A stretch of 64,000 nucleotides of DNA from Aptenodytes patagonicus (Eukaryota > Chordata > Aves > Sphenisciformes > Spheniscidae), in contig NC_134962.1 of assembly GCF_965638725.1 (NCBI RefSeq), positions 1,433,501-1,497,500 on the forward strand, read 5' to 3'. Position 1 is the stretch's first letter. Each line of letters opens with the position of its first letter. Below, in pieces: positions 11,501-24,784 of the stretch. The notes beneath the pieces are model-generated. The model had not been told where the DNA came from, did no database searches, and saw only the letters and a list, made by a program, of their open reading frames with translations. Both the position numbers and the translations under genes were made by a program.

Positions 11501-14500
11501 ACATGTGTAAGTGCAAATGTCGCGCCTGTGTGCAGGCACCCGGCGGAGATGGGTGGCGCGGGGGCCGGGGCCCGTGGCTCCGCCACCCCCAGCCTGGCCG
11601 GCCGGCGCTACCGGGGGTCCCTGCTCCCCCGGGAGCGGCTTGCAGGAGCCGGGGGGAGTTTTGCTGCCCCAAGCGCCACGTCAAACCACAGCCCCCGGCT
11701 GAGCACGTCCTCCTTGTGTCCCAGCAGCTCCAGCTCTGGCGGCGGTGCTGAGAGCACGTCCCACTTTAGCAGCCCGGATCCTGCCCAGTTTGGGGCAGTT
11801 TCCTACCAGTTAACGGGGGAACCTTCAAAGGATGTGGATCAGCCCTGCCAGGGTGTCAGCCCCGCTGGAGGCTGCTCCGGGCACGCAGGGTGAGCTGGGG
11901 ACCTCCTGCCTCACAGCGATGCCCAGGGCATGGCTTCCCGGGGACCACCCGGCACCCTGGGGTCTTGGCAGCGCAGGGGCATGGGGGCTCACTGCAGCCC
12001 CCGTCCTCGCCGCTCCCCCATGGGCACCCGACGTTGTCCGACCCTGCAAAGGCACCTCCTTCCCCATATGTTCTTTGTCCAGCTTGTGGCCCTGCCTCTC
12101 CTCCTCGCTTTTTTCCCCTTCTTTTAATAAACCTGGCACCTGGAGGAGAATTTTCCCTTTAAACACCCAGCCTCGCATTTTAGTGACTTTTATTCTGTGC
12201 CTTAATTGGCGAACTGGAAAAAATGTCAGTTGTTACCTACCATGGGCACACGTGTACCGCAGGCTGCAATGGCAGGAGGTGCTCCCCCAGCGCTGCACAC
12301 ACAACTCTTTGTGCGCTCAGGGAGGGTGAATGCCGGTGGCACAGGCTGTAACACCACCCCGCCCTCAACCCAGATGATAAAACCCACCCTGCGATGGGAT
12401 TTTGCTGCTTCCATCCCCTCCCCAACAGTGCTCGGGGTCTCTGGGCTGCCAGTGCTGCTGGCAGGTCGCTGCTCTCCGGGTGCCCCAGTGGCTCTTTCCC
12501 GGCTGCATCCGTGATGCTGCGGCCTTGGCAGCCTCGTAGCAAGCACAGGAGTGGGGCCGGAGCAGGGCGAAGACCCGTTTTGGGGTGCAGAAGGGAGCTG
12601 TGCGTGGCAGGGCCGGTCGACACAGGCGCTGGGGCTCAGCCTGGCTCCCTGCACGCAGAGACGTGGTCCTCCCCGCTCTGTCCTGTGCCGTGGGTCACAG
12701 GGCAGAGCCACCCCGACCCTTTGCTAGTGGGGAAATAGGGGATATTTGGGGGTTTGCACCCAAATTGCTGTTGCAGTGCTGCACCCGCACACGGGCACTG
12801 CTCCAGAGGGATCTGGGTGCTCTCCCTTGCCCGGACCCCCCGTCCTGTATGGCTAACCTCACCGGCTCACCATGGCCCAGCCCGACCCACCATGACCGGA
12901 CCCCCCCGCTTCCCCCTCGCCATCCCCAGCCCCACTGAGTAGCACGTCGGGCCGGTTTCGTTGGGGAATATTCGCCACAAGCTCCTCAGAAGAAAGGCGA
13001 GCGCTTACCCAACAGCGCTGCGCCGGGAAGCTGATACTCCCTGAGAACATTGCTTCATACCATCCGTGCGTGCCTGGGATGGGGAGAAACGCCGGGGAGC
13101 TGCAAACGACATCCAAAAATGAATGTACTGTCTGCAGCAGCGCCGGGGCAGCAGCCCGGGGGAAGCGACTGCCATGTGTCATGGAAGGAACTGCAAAGGA
13201 AAGGGTCTTGTGAGGATAGTGGGAGCTGCACCGCAAGAGCAGGCTGTGCCATCCCTGCGGCTCCGCGGGCTTCGTGCAGCCTCTGAAGTGCTCCGGGATG
13301 AGCTCGGGATGGGACCAGCTCTTCCTCCGCATGCGGCGCCTCTTCCTCCTCCTCGCCCCCATGGAGGGAAGGTGCTGCCGGCCCCAGGGTGCTGCGGTGG
13401 GGTCCCAGCCCCGGGGCGGCATCCGTGCACCCCTGCCTTTGATGCTCTCCGCAGCCGACGTGGCCTCGGGCATTCCCTGCCGTACCCCGAGCAGGGAGCA
13501 GTTTTGCATCCCAGCTTTGCCGCCTGGCCTGGGCAGCGAACGGAGGCAGAGCCCGCGCAGGCAGCACAGACAGGCAGCTCGTGGGCAGGGCGCTGCCCGT
13601 CTGGGCACTGGGGCGGCCCGGCAGCCAGCTGGTCCCCGCTTTGATGTGGAGTCCCTCCGGCTCCGCACAATGCAACCCGGGTCAGCCCGCAGACTGGGGC
13701 GGGAGTGAAGCAAGGGTGATTGATTGTCTTGTTTTGTTCCTCCAAGGCTGTCCCGGGCTGTTCGAATTCACATCTGAGGTCCCCCGAGAGCAGGGGGGTG
13801 ACAGCAGCGTCCACCCAGGCTGCAGGGATGGGGCTGGTGGGGTGCAGGCTCCGGCCGGGGGCAGCAGGTCAGGGGACCAGGGTTGCTGCTGCCCTCCGGG
13901 CCGCTGGCTCAGGTGGTTCGAGCGCTCTGTGCCTCAGTTTCCCCATCACCACTGCCCCTTAGGAAGGTGTTGGTGTCTCTGGATGACACGCGTCCCGTGA
14001 AACCATCCCCGTTACTCTCAGGTGTGTTGCACATCCCCTGAATTAAGGCAGGCAAAGGGAGCGCAGGAGCCCCATCGAGGGTAAAGCTCATTAGGACTCG
14101 AGCGTGTTGACCTCCGAAAAATTGAGTTTAGCTCCATCCAGTTGATGAGTCACGAACTGTGTTTGTGCGTCGTGCTCCCTGCAAGCAAGGTTTCCACTGC
14201 AGAGCTAACAGGCTTTTCTGGGAAGCACTGAGGCTTCTGGGCTTCCTAATTATTTTCAAACCCTACTGGCAGCCTCCCTCCAATGGGGATTATGCCTGCT
14301 CGAAGCACAGCACTCAAGCATGTTCGGAGTCCTGAAGGTGCTAATTGACTTTACGTTTGGCCTTGCTGCTGAGAGCCTGCTCTCTCGCAGCCCCGGTCCC
14401 TCCTCCTGCTACTGAGGCAAGCCTGCCCGCATGTGGTTTGAATTTCTTCCCCGGAGAAAAAACCCCTTTCTCCTGCCTCGGTGTCATCTTTCCCTGGAAT

Positions 14501-17439
14501 TGAATTTGGGGAAAATGAAGAGGAGGCCAAATTTTCATGGAATGACTACCTCCTCTCTCAAGGCAATGACAGGAGCCCCACGAAAGTGAGGGGCGAAGCC
14601 TGTTCCAGGAACCACCGATGCCCTGTCCCACCCGATGTCCCTTGGCACGGCGATTTCAGTCACCTTCAGGTGGCTCCTTACGTGCCAGTAAGCCCTGGGC
14701 GGTTGAGCAGAGCGTGGAGGAGGCTGTCCCAGCGCCGCTAGCTCTCCCTGCTCTGCAAGGGGGGGATCCCTTCCTTCCCTCCAGCTGTGCGCTGGGAAGC
14801 GCTGCCTGCACAGAGCAGCGCAGGCAGCCCTGTAGGAAACAGAGCGGTGCCGTCCCCCGGCGCCCGGCCCTGCTCACCCCAGGTGAGGCGATGTGCGTGG
14901 GCTTTCCCGTCCACGGGAAAGGAGCAGCAGCGAGCTGACCCCGAGGGAGGGACGATGCTCTCAAACAGCAGCAGCCTGAAACACCTGAACATCAGCCAGG
15001 GATTATCCACGGCCCCTCTCTGCCTTCTCCTGCTGGGCCCCGGGTCATACCTGGTGCACGTGGCGTGGCACGGCACAGGGGTGAGCCAGTTGCCCCAGCC
15101 GTGCCGGCTGCTGTTCCCAGCACGGAGGGCTCACGGGCTGCCAGCGGGGCAGGCGATTGGGAAATCTGTTTCCTCTTCTGCTCATTACGACACCGCAGTG
15201 GGCGCATCCACCGGGAGCAGTGAGGCAGCGGGAAAGTATGAAGGTCAGGGGGAGGCTGTGGTTTGTGTGACGGAGGTGACCCCGGCTGATGCATCCCTCT
15301 TACCTGCTCCGAGCACCACCACCCTGCCAGGGCGGCTCCAGCCACCACCTCCCCTGGGACATCACCTCCGGCCCTGCTCCTGAGGGGAGCAGCCCGCCAT
15401 GAGATGCGCGGCCCCGCAGATCCCGTTCCTGGGTAAAAGAGGGAGGAAAACGGCCACGTGCAGCTTCCCCTGCATTGCCACAGGCAGGAAGGTTGGTGCA
15501 AGAGCTGGGCACAAATCCTCATGAACACGTGCAAGGCGTCCGGGGCGCTGGCTGCTCCGGGGCCTTCGCTCGGCTCTCGCAGCATTGCTCCTGCTCCTGG
15601 CTTTGCTCTGGCAGCCCACAAAGAGGACATGGCTGCTCCGACGACAGCACCGGCGTGCCCGGCAGCCAACGTGACGCACTTGCCTTGCAGCACTAATGAG
15701 CCGGCTCTGCAATCCTCATCACCTCGTTAATGACTTGGCCGCTGCGTCCCAGCCAGGGCTGTGCTGTCTGCTACCTCCCACGTAGCTTGCAGGCCCCTAA
15801 CTCACATTAGGGGAGCTGCTTTCATGTGGCCAGTGGTTTTCATCATCAACGAGCCACAGAACGAGTGAGACACTGGAGCAGAGGAAAGAGCCAACGGGGA
15901 GCCAGGTGGCGCGGGCCGGCGCAGCGAGGCACAGCGGGCACTGGAAAGGCAGCTTTGATGTAGCGGCAGCCAGCCTCGGGGCCGTGGGCTCAGGTACGGC
16001 GGGCTCCCAGCGCCGAGGAGGGTCCCATGGTGAGGGGATGCATGGAGGCATCCTGCTTTACCCCGTGCTGTGCTCACGGAGGGGCTGCTCGGACCAGGGG
16101 GGTCTCAGCACCAAAAGTCACCCCTCGTGTGTGGTCTGGGGCAGCTGGCACGACATGGGGAAGGGAAAATAAATTAAGGATGGACACGGAGGTGAGGCCA
16201 CAGGAGGACAAGCCGATGGCTGGACGGGAGCGTGCGGTGATGGGCGAGAGGGCGGACAGCAGATGGCGGGTGAAAAGGGATGGCAGCAGGTTGGATGGAA
16301 AAACAAAAGCTTGGTAAGGACTCGGCATAGCTTGTGTGCGATTCCTGCCGCCTCTCGCCCCACCGAGGCACCGCCGGCTCCCGGGGTTGCCGATCCCAAA
16401 CACCCATGCGCTCCAGCACCTGCACCGGGTCCACAGGCAGGCGGGAGAAACCCATTTGCGGCGCTGGGATACAGGATTTAGGGTCAGGTTTCTGGAGGAA
16501 GACCCACGATTTCAAATTCTGCCTCAGGAGGGGGCATTCGAATGAAGCTACCAGTACCCCCATCGCCCACCCAGGGACTGGCTGTGCCGGGAAAGTGAAA
16601 TGTGGATGCCATCAAAGCCTGCAACCGTGGCTGCTGCCCGCCAGGAGTGAGCCGCGGGGCGGAAACGCTGCCTGCTGCTGTGAATCACAAGCCCAGCGCT
16701 GGAAAAGCTCCGGCTGAGGCATTTCCTGCTGTTCTCATCGCATCCCCATCCAATGCCTCCCTTGCGAAGCTCCCGCGCTGAAATCCCAGCCCCGTGGAAA
16801 ATCAGCGGTAGCTTTCCTGCCGAGTCCGGCACGGCCGGCACAGCTCACTCGGCTTTCAAGCCACAGCCGTTTTCCACAGAGCCGGGACTGGCGGGGGGAA
16901 TAGCGGGAGGTGCCACGGCTCCCCGGCCAGCGCGGCGACGATTCGTGCGAATGGGCAGTGCTGAGCCGCGGGGGCTGCCGGGCAGGCAGGCCTGCCGGTC
17001 TGCGGTCGATTGTTCAGCCTCAGTGACTTCTTGAGGGGGAAATGGAAAGAGCGAACAGTGCGAGTTAATTAATTGACACATAATGAAGTCAAGATGAGCA
17101 TCCCCAAGGAGCTGGAGCTCAGATTGGGAAAGTAGCAGATGATGGCGTTCCCCGGCATGGCGTGCGTTCATCCCGCGACCCAGCCTCCTGCCAGCCACGC
17201 CGGGGACACCCGCTCTGGCCCAAGGGCAGGACAAAAAAGTACCTGAATACCTTTCAGTGGGAACTTTAACAGAACCGAGGCGTTACAAATACTGTGGCCC
17301 AGAGAAAGGAGCTGTGGAAGGAATGAAATAAACCCATCGATGGCCGTTCGGTGCTTCAGCCCCTTCGCTCCCGGGGGAAGGGCTCGCTACGGCAGCGCAC
17401 GCAGACCCTGCCGCAGACTCTAACTCTTTTCTAACCGCC

Positions 17440-18170
17440 GAGGAAGAGCCAGGGGCAGGGAAGGAGGCTCGGGCAGGCTCCAACCCGCAGGCTGCTGGGC
17501 GGTGCCGGGTGTCCGGCCCCGCACCGGGAGAGGGGGGGGGGGTGTCGGCGGGCGGAGACCCCTCGGCGAGGCCCGTCCCGCCCGTTGCGGGAAGAAACTG
17601 TCCGTTTCTCCGGGGAGAAACCCCCCCCCGCTCGCCCCCAGCCCTCCGCGGCGGCCGGAGCCCCCGGCCCGGCCCGGCCAGGCCCTCGGGGGAGGCGGGC
17701 CCGGACCTTGCGCAGGAGACGAGGGCCCTCTAGTGAGGGGCGGCCCGCCCCGGCCCCGGCCCCGGCCTGCCCGGTGCGCTCCGCTCCGCTCCCCGCAGCG
17801 GCCCCGGCCCGGCGTTTGGAGCCCTGCCCGGGCGGTTCCCCCGCGGGCCCGGCCCGGCCGCGCCTGCTCGGTGCGGGGCGGCCATGGCGGGGCTGGAGCC
17901 GCTGTACGCCTGGGCGCGGGCCGCCGTCTCCCGCCCGCAGGACGCGCTGATCTGCGGCGTCCACTGGGAGCTGGTCCGGCACGGCTACCGCTGCCTCGGC
18001 GCCGGCGACCAGGTACGGGCCCCGCCGGGCTCCTCAGCCGCGGAGGCCGCGGAGGCCACGACCAAGCCCCGGCCTTTCCTAGTGCCGCTCGCCGTCGCCG
18101 CTCGGCCGAGCCCGGCGCCCGCTGCCGGGGTGGTGGTGGGGGAGCCGTGCGGCGCCGGGCATGTCGGGGG
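17440..18170 (+). promoter_or_regulatory. PSMF1: CpG island / promoter of PSMF1
   Basis: Dense CpG dinucleotides, GC-box-like CCCCGCCC and CCGGCCC runs and G/C homopolymers surround the first coding exon, with no TATA box in the obvious position. This is the usual architecture of a housekeeping promoter, fitting a proteasome regulator. The transcription start is not resolved and probably lies within about 150 bases upstream of the ATG at 17,884. Confidence 0.75.
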
Positions 18171-21100
18171 CATTCGGGCCGGTGCGGGGTCTGAGGGGCC
18201 TCAGTGCTGCTGGGGGGGGGGGGGGGGCAGAGCCGGGGGCTGCGGTGCTGGGGGCTGCGGGGGTCCCGGTGCTGGGGGGGGTCAGTGCGGCGTCGGGGGG
18301 TGGGGGGTCCCAGTGCCGGAGGAGTCAGTGTGATGCCAGGAAGGGGTCCACTGTGGTGCTGGGGGGATCTTGGTGCTGGGCAGGGGGGAGGAACCCCCTA
18401 CCAAAAAGTGGGTGTCCAGTGCAGTGCTGGGGTGAAGTGTGGTGCCAGGGGAGCCCCAGCGCTGGGGGCCCTGGTGTGATACCAGGGAAGGGGACAGTGT
18501 GGTGCTGGACCCAGTGCTAAGGGCGGGGTCCTAGTGAGTTTGGAGCCTGGTGCAGTGCTGGGGTGTGTTGGGAGGGTGCCTGGTGCAGCGCTGGGGGGCA
18601 GTGGGGGGGGGCAGGGCACTGTCTTGGCAGAGAAACCCCCCCAGTACCAGGGGAGGGGACAGTGTGGGGCAGTGCCCCCCGGCAGCACCACTGTGGGGCT
18701 AGGACAAACAGGACGACAGCCTTCCCCCCCCAGCCCGAGACAGCTCTGTCCTGTGCTGGGGAGCCGAGAGGTGCCAGGCAGGGAAGAGCATCATCCCCCA
18801 GTCTGGGTCTTTGTTCCCTTCTCCTGCTCAGCAAAGGGTGGTTGTGTCCCTCCTGTTCTAGCGCGGGGACCCTGTGGGAGGCCAGCAAGCAGGCAGGGCC
18901 AGCCCGTAGGAAATAAAGCCCTGTTCCTGCAGTCAAAACCTGGAAGGCACCGAGGGATCCCCTCACGGAGACTTAGATCCACTCCCAGAGACCTAGATCC
19001 CCTCCTGGATCTCTCTGTGCAGCCAAGACAGGTCCCCTCAGCCCTGCAGCGTGCTGGGCTCATGGGCAGAGTCTCAGCAGCACGTCTGTCCTGTTGCAGC
19101 CAGGTCCTGATGAAAGGAAGTCGGAGCTGCTGCCCGCCGGCTGGGAAGCCAACAAGGAGGTGTATACACTGCGCTACAAGTCCACGGACGATGCCCATGA
19201 GCTGCTGCTGAAGGCCATCATGGTGGAAGACAGTATGATCCTCAACGTCATGGTGAGCACCCAGGCTGGTCCCTGCGGGTTTGGGGTCCTTCAGGTGCAC
19301 CGGCTGCTGCCACGCAAAATGTGCAAAGAACAGCAGGGCCCATTTCTTAAATTTTTGCTGTTTCTTGTTCTACCTTGCAGCGGTGTTTGTCCCTCAGGAT
19401 GGGGCAGACCCAGGGGGTGTTAGGGGCTGCAGACCTGCCTGTGCGGCAGCAGATGTGGCCCAGTGTGAAGCTGGTCAAACACCAGCTGCATCAGGGCAGT
19501 GATGCGGTTTGCCTTGCACACTCTGACCCAGGAGTTGCCCCTTTTGTGTCCCCTTCCCAGCTCAGGATTTTTCTCCTGTCCCCCATAAGCACCTGCCCAG
19601 GGTGTTCTTGCTTTCACCCTTTGCAGCCTTGATTGGGAGAGCGAGCAGGGAGAGCCTCGCTGTACACTGGAGTTTGTTTGCTCCTGGGGATTCGGGCACA
19701 GCACAGGGACGTGGCAGGAAGCAGGCAAGCCCATTCCTTGTGTCCCAAGCCCCTGGCTGTGGTTGTACCTGCTCCTTCCCTCGTTCCCAGCTCCGCTGGG
19801 CTGCTGACTCCGTGTTTCACCTGTCTTTTGCCAGGATCGCAGTTCTCAGAAGGTGGCAGATGTGACCTTGGCAGTGGCCGACTACATCAACCCGGAGCAC
19901 CTGGACGATTTCCACAAGTAATCTCGGTTCCCCAGCATTTTCTGCAGGAGAAAATGTCCTGCCGGCGTGGGGAGGGGGGCAGAGACCAGGTTAGGAGGAG
20001 CCTGGAGGACTCTTCTCCCCAGTACAAACCCTGGGGGCAGTCTAGCTATCCCTGAAATGCAGCCAGAGCTCCCTCCTCTGCTTCCCTCTGTGCTGCTGGC
20101 AGGCGAGAGGGATTTAGGGGATGGTGGGACCCTGGGTCGGAGCCCAGGGGAGAGCCACTCCACCTGGGAACGGGCTGGGCCAGCCCAGCACTTTTATTTC
20201 CAGAGCACTGCCTGCCTGTCTGTGCTGGGCGGACACTGCCCAGTGGTGTTACAGCTTCAACCATGAACCAGACACCTTCAACCGTGGCCCAGACACTCTG
20301 TGGCTTTGCTAAAGGCCAGTGCTATGTGCTGTGGTTTCCTCCAGCGCAGAACTGGCCGGGTCATGGCCACAGCACAAGGGAGTCCCCTGGGCTGGGTGGC
20401 ACCTCTGCCCTCTCAAATAGGGTCAGGGCTTTGGTGCTGCTGTGTGCTGTTACCCCTTCCCGTCCCCTCCGTGCTGCCAGCTGGGGACACGTTTTGTGCC
20501 AGGGATGCTTTGGGCGTGTCTGTCCCCTCACCACCCCTCTCGCAGCCTGTCCAGCACCTTGCACCCAGGTGCTGTCACCTCCCCAGCCCACCACCTCGCC
20601 TCTCCTCCCTGCAGGGTGTACAGGAACACTGAGGAGCTGAGGACAAGGATTGCTTCGGGCATCATCGCTCCCCTCGGGGCCACTGCAGAAAAGGCCAAAA
20701 AGGAGCCCGAGGCTGAGAAGAAGGATCCTGACTTGCCCCGGGATTACAACCCCCTGAGGGTCCCTCCCCGGCAGCCGGCAGGCACGAGAGCACCGTCCTG
20801 GTGAGTAAAGAGCGGGTGGCTGCTGATGGTCCTCCATTAGAAGGGACGTGGTCCTGGCACAGCTCTCCAATCTTCACCTCTGGTCCCCATCTTGCACACA
20901 TGGGATGGGGAGCAAAGGGGATCCAAACCCTCCCCAGCCAGTCTCAGGCTCGTTGGCCGCATGCTTGGGTTTGATTTAAGTTGCCTGCTGAGGGATGGCC
21001 TGTTCCGGAGCTGTGTGTTGCTTTGACCCTCCTTTGGCACTGCCTAGGGGTGTAGCTGGAGACCTACAGACCCAGGAGGGAGAGGGCAGCGTGCAGGGCT

Positions 21101-24100
21101 GGGGGGAAGGTGAGGGGTGGAAGGAGGGAGGCCCTGCTCTATGCTGGCTGAGGGACCATCAGGGCTCCGGGGCTGGCAGAGCAGGGACAGCAGTGGGAAG
21201 GACGGTGGTGTCATGGGGCCAAGCAGCCTCCGGGAGGGACACCAGAGCGCTGGGTGTCAGATCGAGCCGTGGGCTCCAGCAGAGCTGTGGGGTCTGCTCG
21301 TGGCAGAGGGGAGAGGGCGTGTGGCGGGTGCAGAGCTCTGCCTTTGCTTGGCACAGAGCTGGGGCTGCCTCTAAGCCTCCCGCCTGCTGTGGCCGGTAGA
21401 GCTGCCCTCCCGGGACGGTGCACCCAGCCGGGGCTTGGGGCCAGGCCCAGGAGGTGCAGGCTTGGTGGAGGGGAACAGAGACCTCTTCTTGCTCTCCTGA
21501 CCCCGCTTTCCCTTTGAAACTCTTTGCTGGCAAAGCTGGGGAGAGGGGACACACGGCACCCACTTCACCATCCCTCCCTGGCCCCTTCGTGCCCAGCCAC
21601 CCCTCATACGTGGCAGGCGGGCTCCCCCCTCTCTCCCCCCACAAGCTGTAATCCCCTTTGACTGGAAGTCAGAGACACTGCGGTGGCTCTGCCGTCTCTT
21701 GGAGACCAGCCACAGCTTCTGCCTTGCGTGTCACCTCTTGCTTCTTTAACCCCACTGCTGTCTGCTGGTGCTCAGGGCTGCTCAGGGTGCGAGATGCTCC
21801 TTGGGGAGACCTGGGCAGACAGGCTGGAGCTGGGCACAGCTCTGAAACCATGTTATTGGTACATATTATTGGCAAGGAGATGTGACAGCTGGCTGCAGGC
21901 TCACCGCCCCACTGTCCTCACACTCCTGGAAGCGGGACTGTCATTGTGTCTCCGACTGGGACATGCTGGAGAGCCTGGCCTAGCCCGGCACCACTCGGGG
22001 AGCCCCTGGCATGGAAACTCCCAGCATCCACAGGCAGCTCCAGCCTGGAGCAGTGGGAACAGCAGGGCCCCCTTCATCTCAGCAAGCTTCCCGCAAGCCT
22101 GCCATGCACACCGGTGTCCACGCCCAGCTGCACCCTGGAGCAGGGAATGCTGCGTCCTGGGCATGGGGTGGCTCCCAATGCCAGCCCACTCATGCAGGGT
22201 CCTGCAGGTCCCAGGACCCTTTGGGTGCTGCAGTGCTTGCCGTGGGAGAGCACGCACGAGCGCAGCACCAGCAACCGCGCTGGCTGCCCTGCCCTGCCTG
22301 CTTGCTCGCTCCTGCTCGCTCTGTGCAGCCGGTCTCCCCTTCACTGAACGTCTCGCTGTGTTCTGTGTTTCAGGCCTTCCCCCTTGAGCCCCTTTGCTGT
22401 TGGTGGGGAAGACCTGGACCCTTTTGGGTGAGTATGGCTGGAAGAGGTCGTGCTTTGCCTGCCTGGGGAGCATCCCCTGCTCTGCTCTTGGGATGTGTGG
22501 GGGTGGCTGGGGAGCTTCTCTGGAACAGCTGGAGTCCGCCTGGCTCAGGCGTCCAGCGAACCGTCTCTAAGCGCAGACAGCGATGGGACAGTTGCTCAGT
22601 GCAAATTGCAAGGGACCAATTGACAGTTGCTAAACCTCAATATGGTTCTAATATCGTAATAAGATCCCATCTCTTGCATAGATGATAGGTTGCAATCTGC
22701 GTCTGTTTAATAATCAGCTTCTATTCATTTAACATGCAGTAATTCCTTCAGTAAATCAAAGCTGAATATGTCGTTAAGTGAATGTAAGCCTCTAATTTAA
22801 AATGTTACCAGCTGCTGCGTCTACAGCCCAGCAGTCTGGAGAAGGGGGGGCTTAAAGCCGAGTCCACAGATTCTCGAGTCCTGGTCGTGAGCCTCCCGGC
22901 TGTCTGAGGCACTGGAGAGAAAGCCTGGGTAGGAGGAGGGCTGTCTGGGGGACTGATCTTCACAGATACATGGTTGTCTTTGGTTTGGTCAGGCAAGGAG
23001 AACCTGTCATCTTCCATTCCAGTTAAAAGCACATAGACAAAAAAACAGCCCTTGGAGTCATTGCAGAGCATCCTGCGGCCCAGGGGAGTCCTCTTTGGAA
23101 CCACTCTCCTGTGGGGATCACATTTTTTCCCCTCTTGCAAGACTTGGTTCTCCGTGGGTTTGGCTAGAAAAGGGCCAGCTAAAAACGTCCTGCCCGGCTG
23201 GAGGGAGAGGCCGGGAGCCTGGGTGGCTGGAAGGAAACCTGATAGCATGAGGAGAGGAGGTTCAGTTGTGGGGGAGACCCTGTTTCTCTCGCTGCCTCCA
23301 GCCCTTCATCAGAAGTTTCTCTATAAATGACAAAAAAGATTGTAAATGGAAGCAGATTTGTGTGCTGACACCTGCCAGCGCTGGGGCTAGAGACCCAGAC
23401 TCCCAGGCATATGCTCGTGGGGCCTGGCTGTCCCGAGGCGCTTTGGGCAGCCGGCCTGGCGTAATGGAACTCATTAGCACAGTTGTTAATGACTTGCACG
23501 ATGGCAGCAGTGTCCAGAGGCTCCAGCCGAGTTTGCACAAAGCCGACCATGAGGAATGGCACTCGCAGCGTGGGGCAGCTCCGAGGAGCCGCCGTGGTCA
23601 GCAAATGACTTCCAGGCAGCAATTTGGAAAGGTTGGCGGGAGCCCCAGCCGGGTCCGCCGAGCTCTTGCAACACTGCACAGGGCAGGACGTGCTGCTCGC
23701 CCGGGAGCGCAGAGAGCAGGGACGGGAGTACGGGCTGGCAGCGAGGGCCAGCAGGTCCGACACTTCCCCCGGGGGTGGTCAGCAGCCCACTGGGACTCAC
23801 CAGCCATTGCTGATGCCCTAAATGGCTCCTTGCAGGAACCGGGGGAAGAGGGAAGCTGCCTCTCCGCTGCTCCGAGTGGTTTTTTTGGTATCGGCTCTGA
23901 GGAAGGCAGGTGGGCGAGGGCTGTTGCTTCCCTGTGCATGTCTGCAGCTAGCCCTGGGGGTTTGGTGGCACAGTGGTGCCCCGGACCTGGGTGTTTGCTG
24001 GTGCCCTGGCTTGGGCATGCACTCTGCAGCTGTAAGACTCCCGCCTCGGCATGACGACGAGCTGTGATTCACATCCTGCCCCTGACCTCGTGGCGTAGCG

Positions 24101-24784
24101 CGGGCAGGTTTACAGAGCTGTGATAACCCCAGGTAGGAGCAGGGTGTGATGCATTTGGGTTCCCTCCTGTGGCAGGCGGCAGCTTCCACGGGACAAGAAT
24201 CTGCTGTGCCCCAGCACTCTTACTTACACACACATACACACGTCAAGTGCTCTCTGTCTTGCTGCCGTGGGCTCGCCTCGCTGGCTTGCCCTGGCCCGTG
24301 TTGCAGTGGGTTAGGGGTGCTTTCCTTCCCACGTGTTGTGTGTGGCACCCCACATTCCCGGTGTTCCTGCAGCACAGGGACGTGCTTTGCTTCTCTCTCA
24401 CCAGTGCTAATTTCATCTCCTTCTCTGCCTTTCCTCTCCCCAGAGGTCGGAGTGGGGGAATGATCGTGGATCCTCTCCGGTCTGGCTGCCCGCAGCCCGG
24501 CATTGACCCGTCATCGGGCATTCCAGGCCGGCTTCCCCCGGGAGCAGTTCCACCAGGCGCCAGATTCGACCCCTTTGGCCCATTAGGAGCTGGTAGATCT
24601 GGGTAGGTATTCGGCTGTGCCTGGTATCCCCAGCCTGCCCTCTGGGCTGCCCCTGGATCTCCTGGCTCGTCCCTGTTGCTGCGGGACTGAACTCTCGCTC
24701 CCGGTTTGACTCTGCTCTGAATTTCTTTCCAGGCCAGATCCCGACCACCTTCCCCCTCCAGGCTACGACGACATGTTCATGTGA
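17884..24784 (+). CDS. PSMF1: Proteasome inhibitor subunit PI31
   Basis: PI31 binds the 20S proteasome, and FBXO7 through its FP domain; it modulates proteasome activity, assembly and transport. Seven coding exons are read: 17884-18012, 19100-19252, 19835-19917, 20615-20800, 22374-22427, 24444-24602 and 24733-24784. All junctions are AG/GT and in phase, giving 271 residues, the human length. Residues 1-150 form the FP domain (hallmarks SELLPAGW, YTLRYKSTD and SMILNVM). The C-terminal part is the family's disordered Gly/Pro-rich tail, with GGEDLDPFG, GGMIVDPLRSG, PPGAVPPGARFDPFGP and DHLPPPGYDD. The start ATG opens the conserved MAGLEPLYAWARAA and sits in the CpG island. The last residues are Met-Phe-Met, where human has Met-Tyr-Leu. 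The start, all junctions and the stop were seen directly; identity is by family resemblance and is very secure. Confidence 0.97.
18200..18660. repeat. G-rich degenerate repeat in PSMF1 intron 1
   Basis: Imperfect repeats built on GGTGCTGGGG and CAGTGTGGTGCTGG units, including an uninterrupted run of about 16 G from roughly 18,210. The density of G-runs gives G-quadruplex potential on the plus (sense) strand just downstream of the PSMF1 start. Confidence 0.6.
22600..22810. promoter_or_regulatory. AT-rich island in PSMF1 intron 5, candidate enhancer
   Basis: An abrupt AT-rich segment of about 200 bases in an otherwise GC-rich intron, containing CAATTG, TTTAATAATC and CATTTAACATG-type sequences. 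A second, smaller island with CATTAGCAC and GTTAATGAC lies near 23,465-23,500. It is not an exon: no phased splice sites, and PSMF1 is complete without it. A regulatory role is inferred from composition only. Confidence 0.3.

Larger units (their letters stand above)
1..17430. other. Gene-free GC-rich flank upstream of PSMF1
   Basis: I could support no coding exon here. Open frames are numerous but overlap on all six frames, are proline/glycine/alanine/arginine-rich, and show no family resemblance or chain of phased splice sites, as expected of GC-rich DNA. In human, RSPO4 lies on this side of PSMF1 across a large gap and points away from it. I looked for an R-spondin signal-peptide exon and furin-like cysteine patterns on the minus strand and saw none. 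The stretch holds scattered AT-rich islands (for example 4,020-4,110, 5,385-5,530, 6,835-6,990, 11,285-11,500 and 17,045-17,105) and three tandem repeats, listed separately. Confidence 0.6.

Noticed and set aside
12859-13814. Minus-strand frames of 206-284 codons
   Set aside because: Three overlapping frames are open at once, typical of GC-rich DNA, with no splice partners and no family match.
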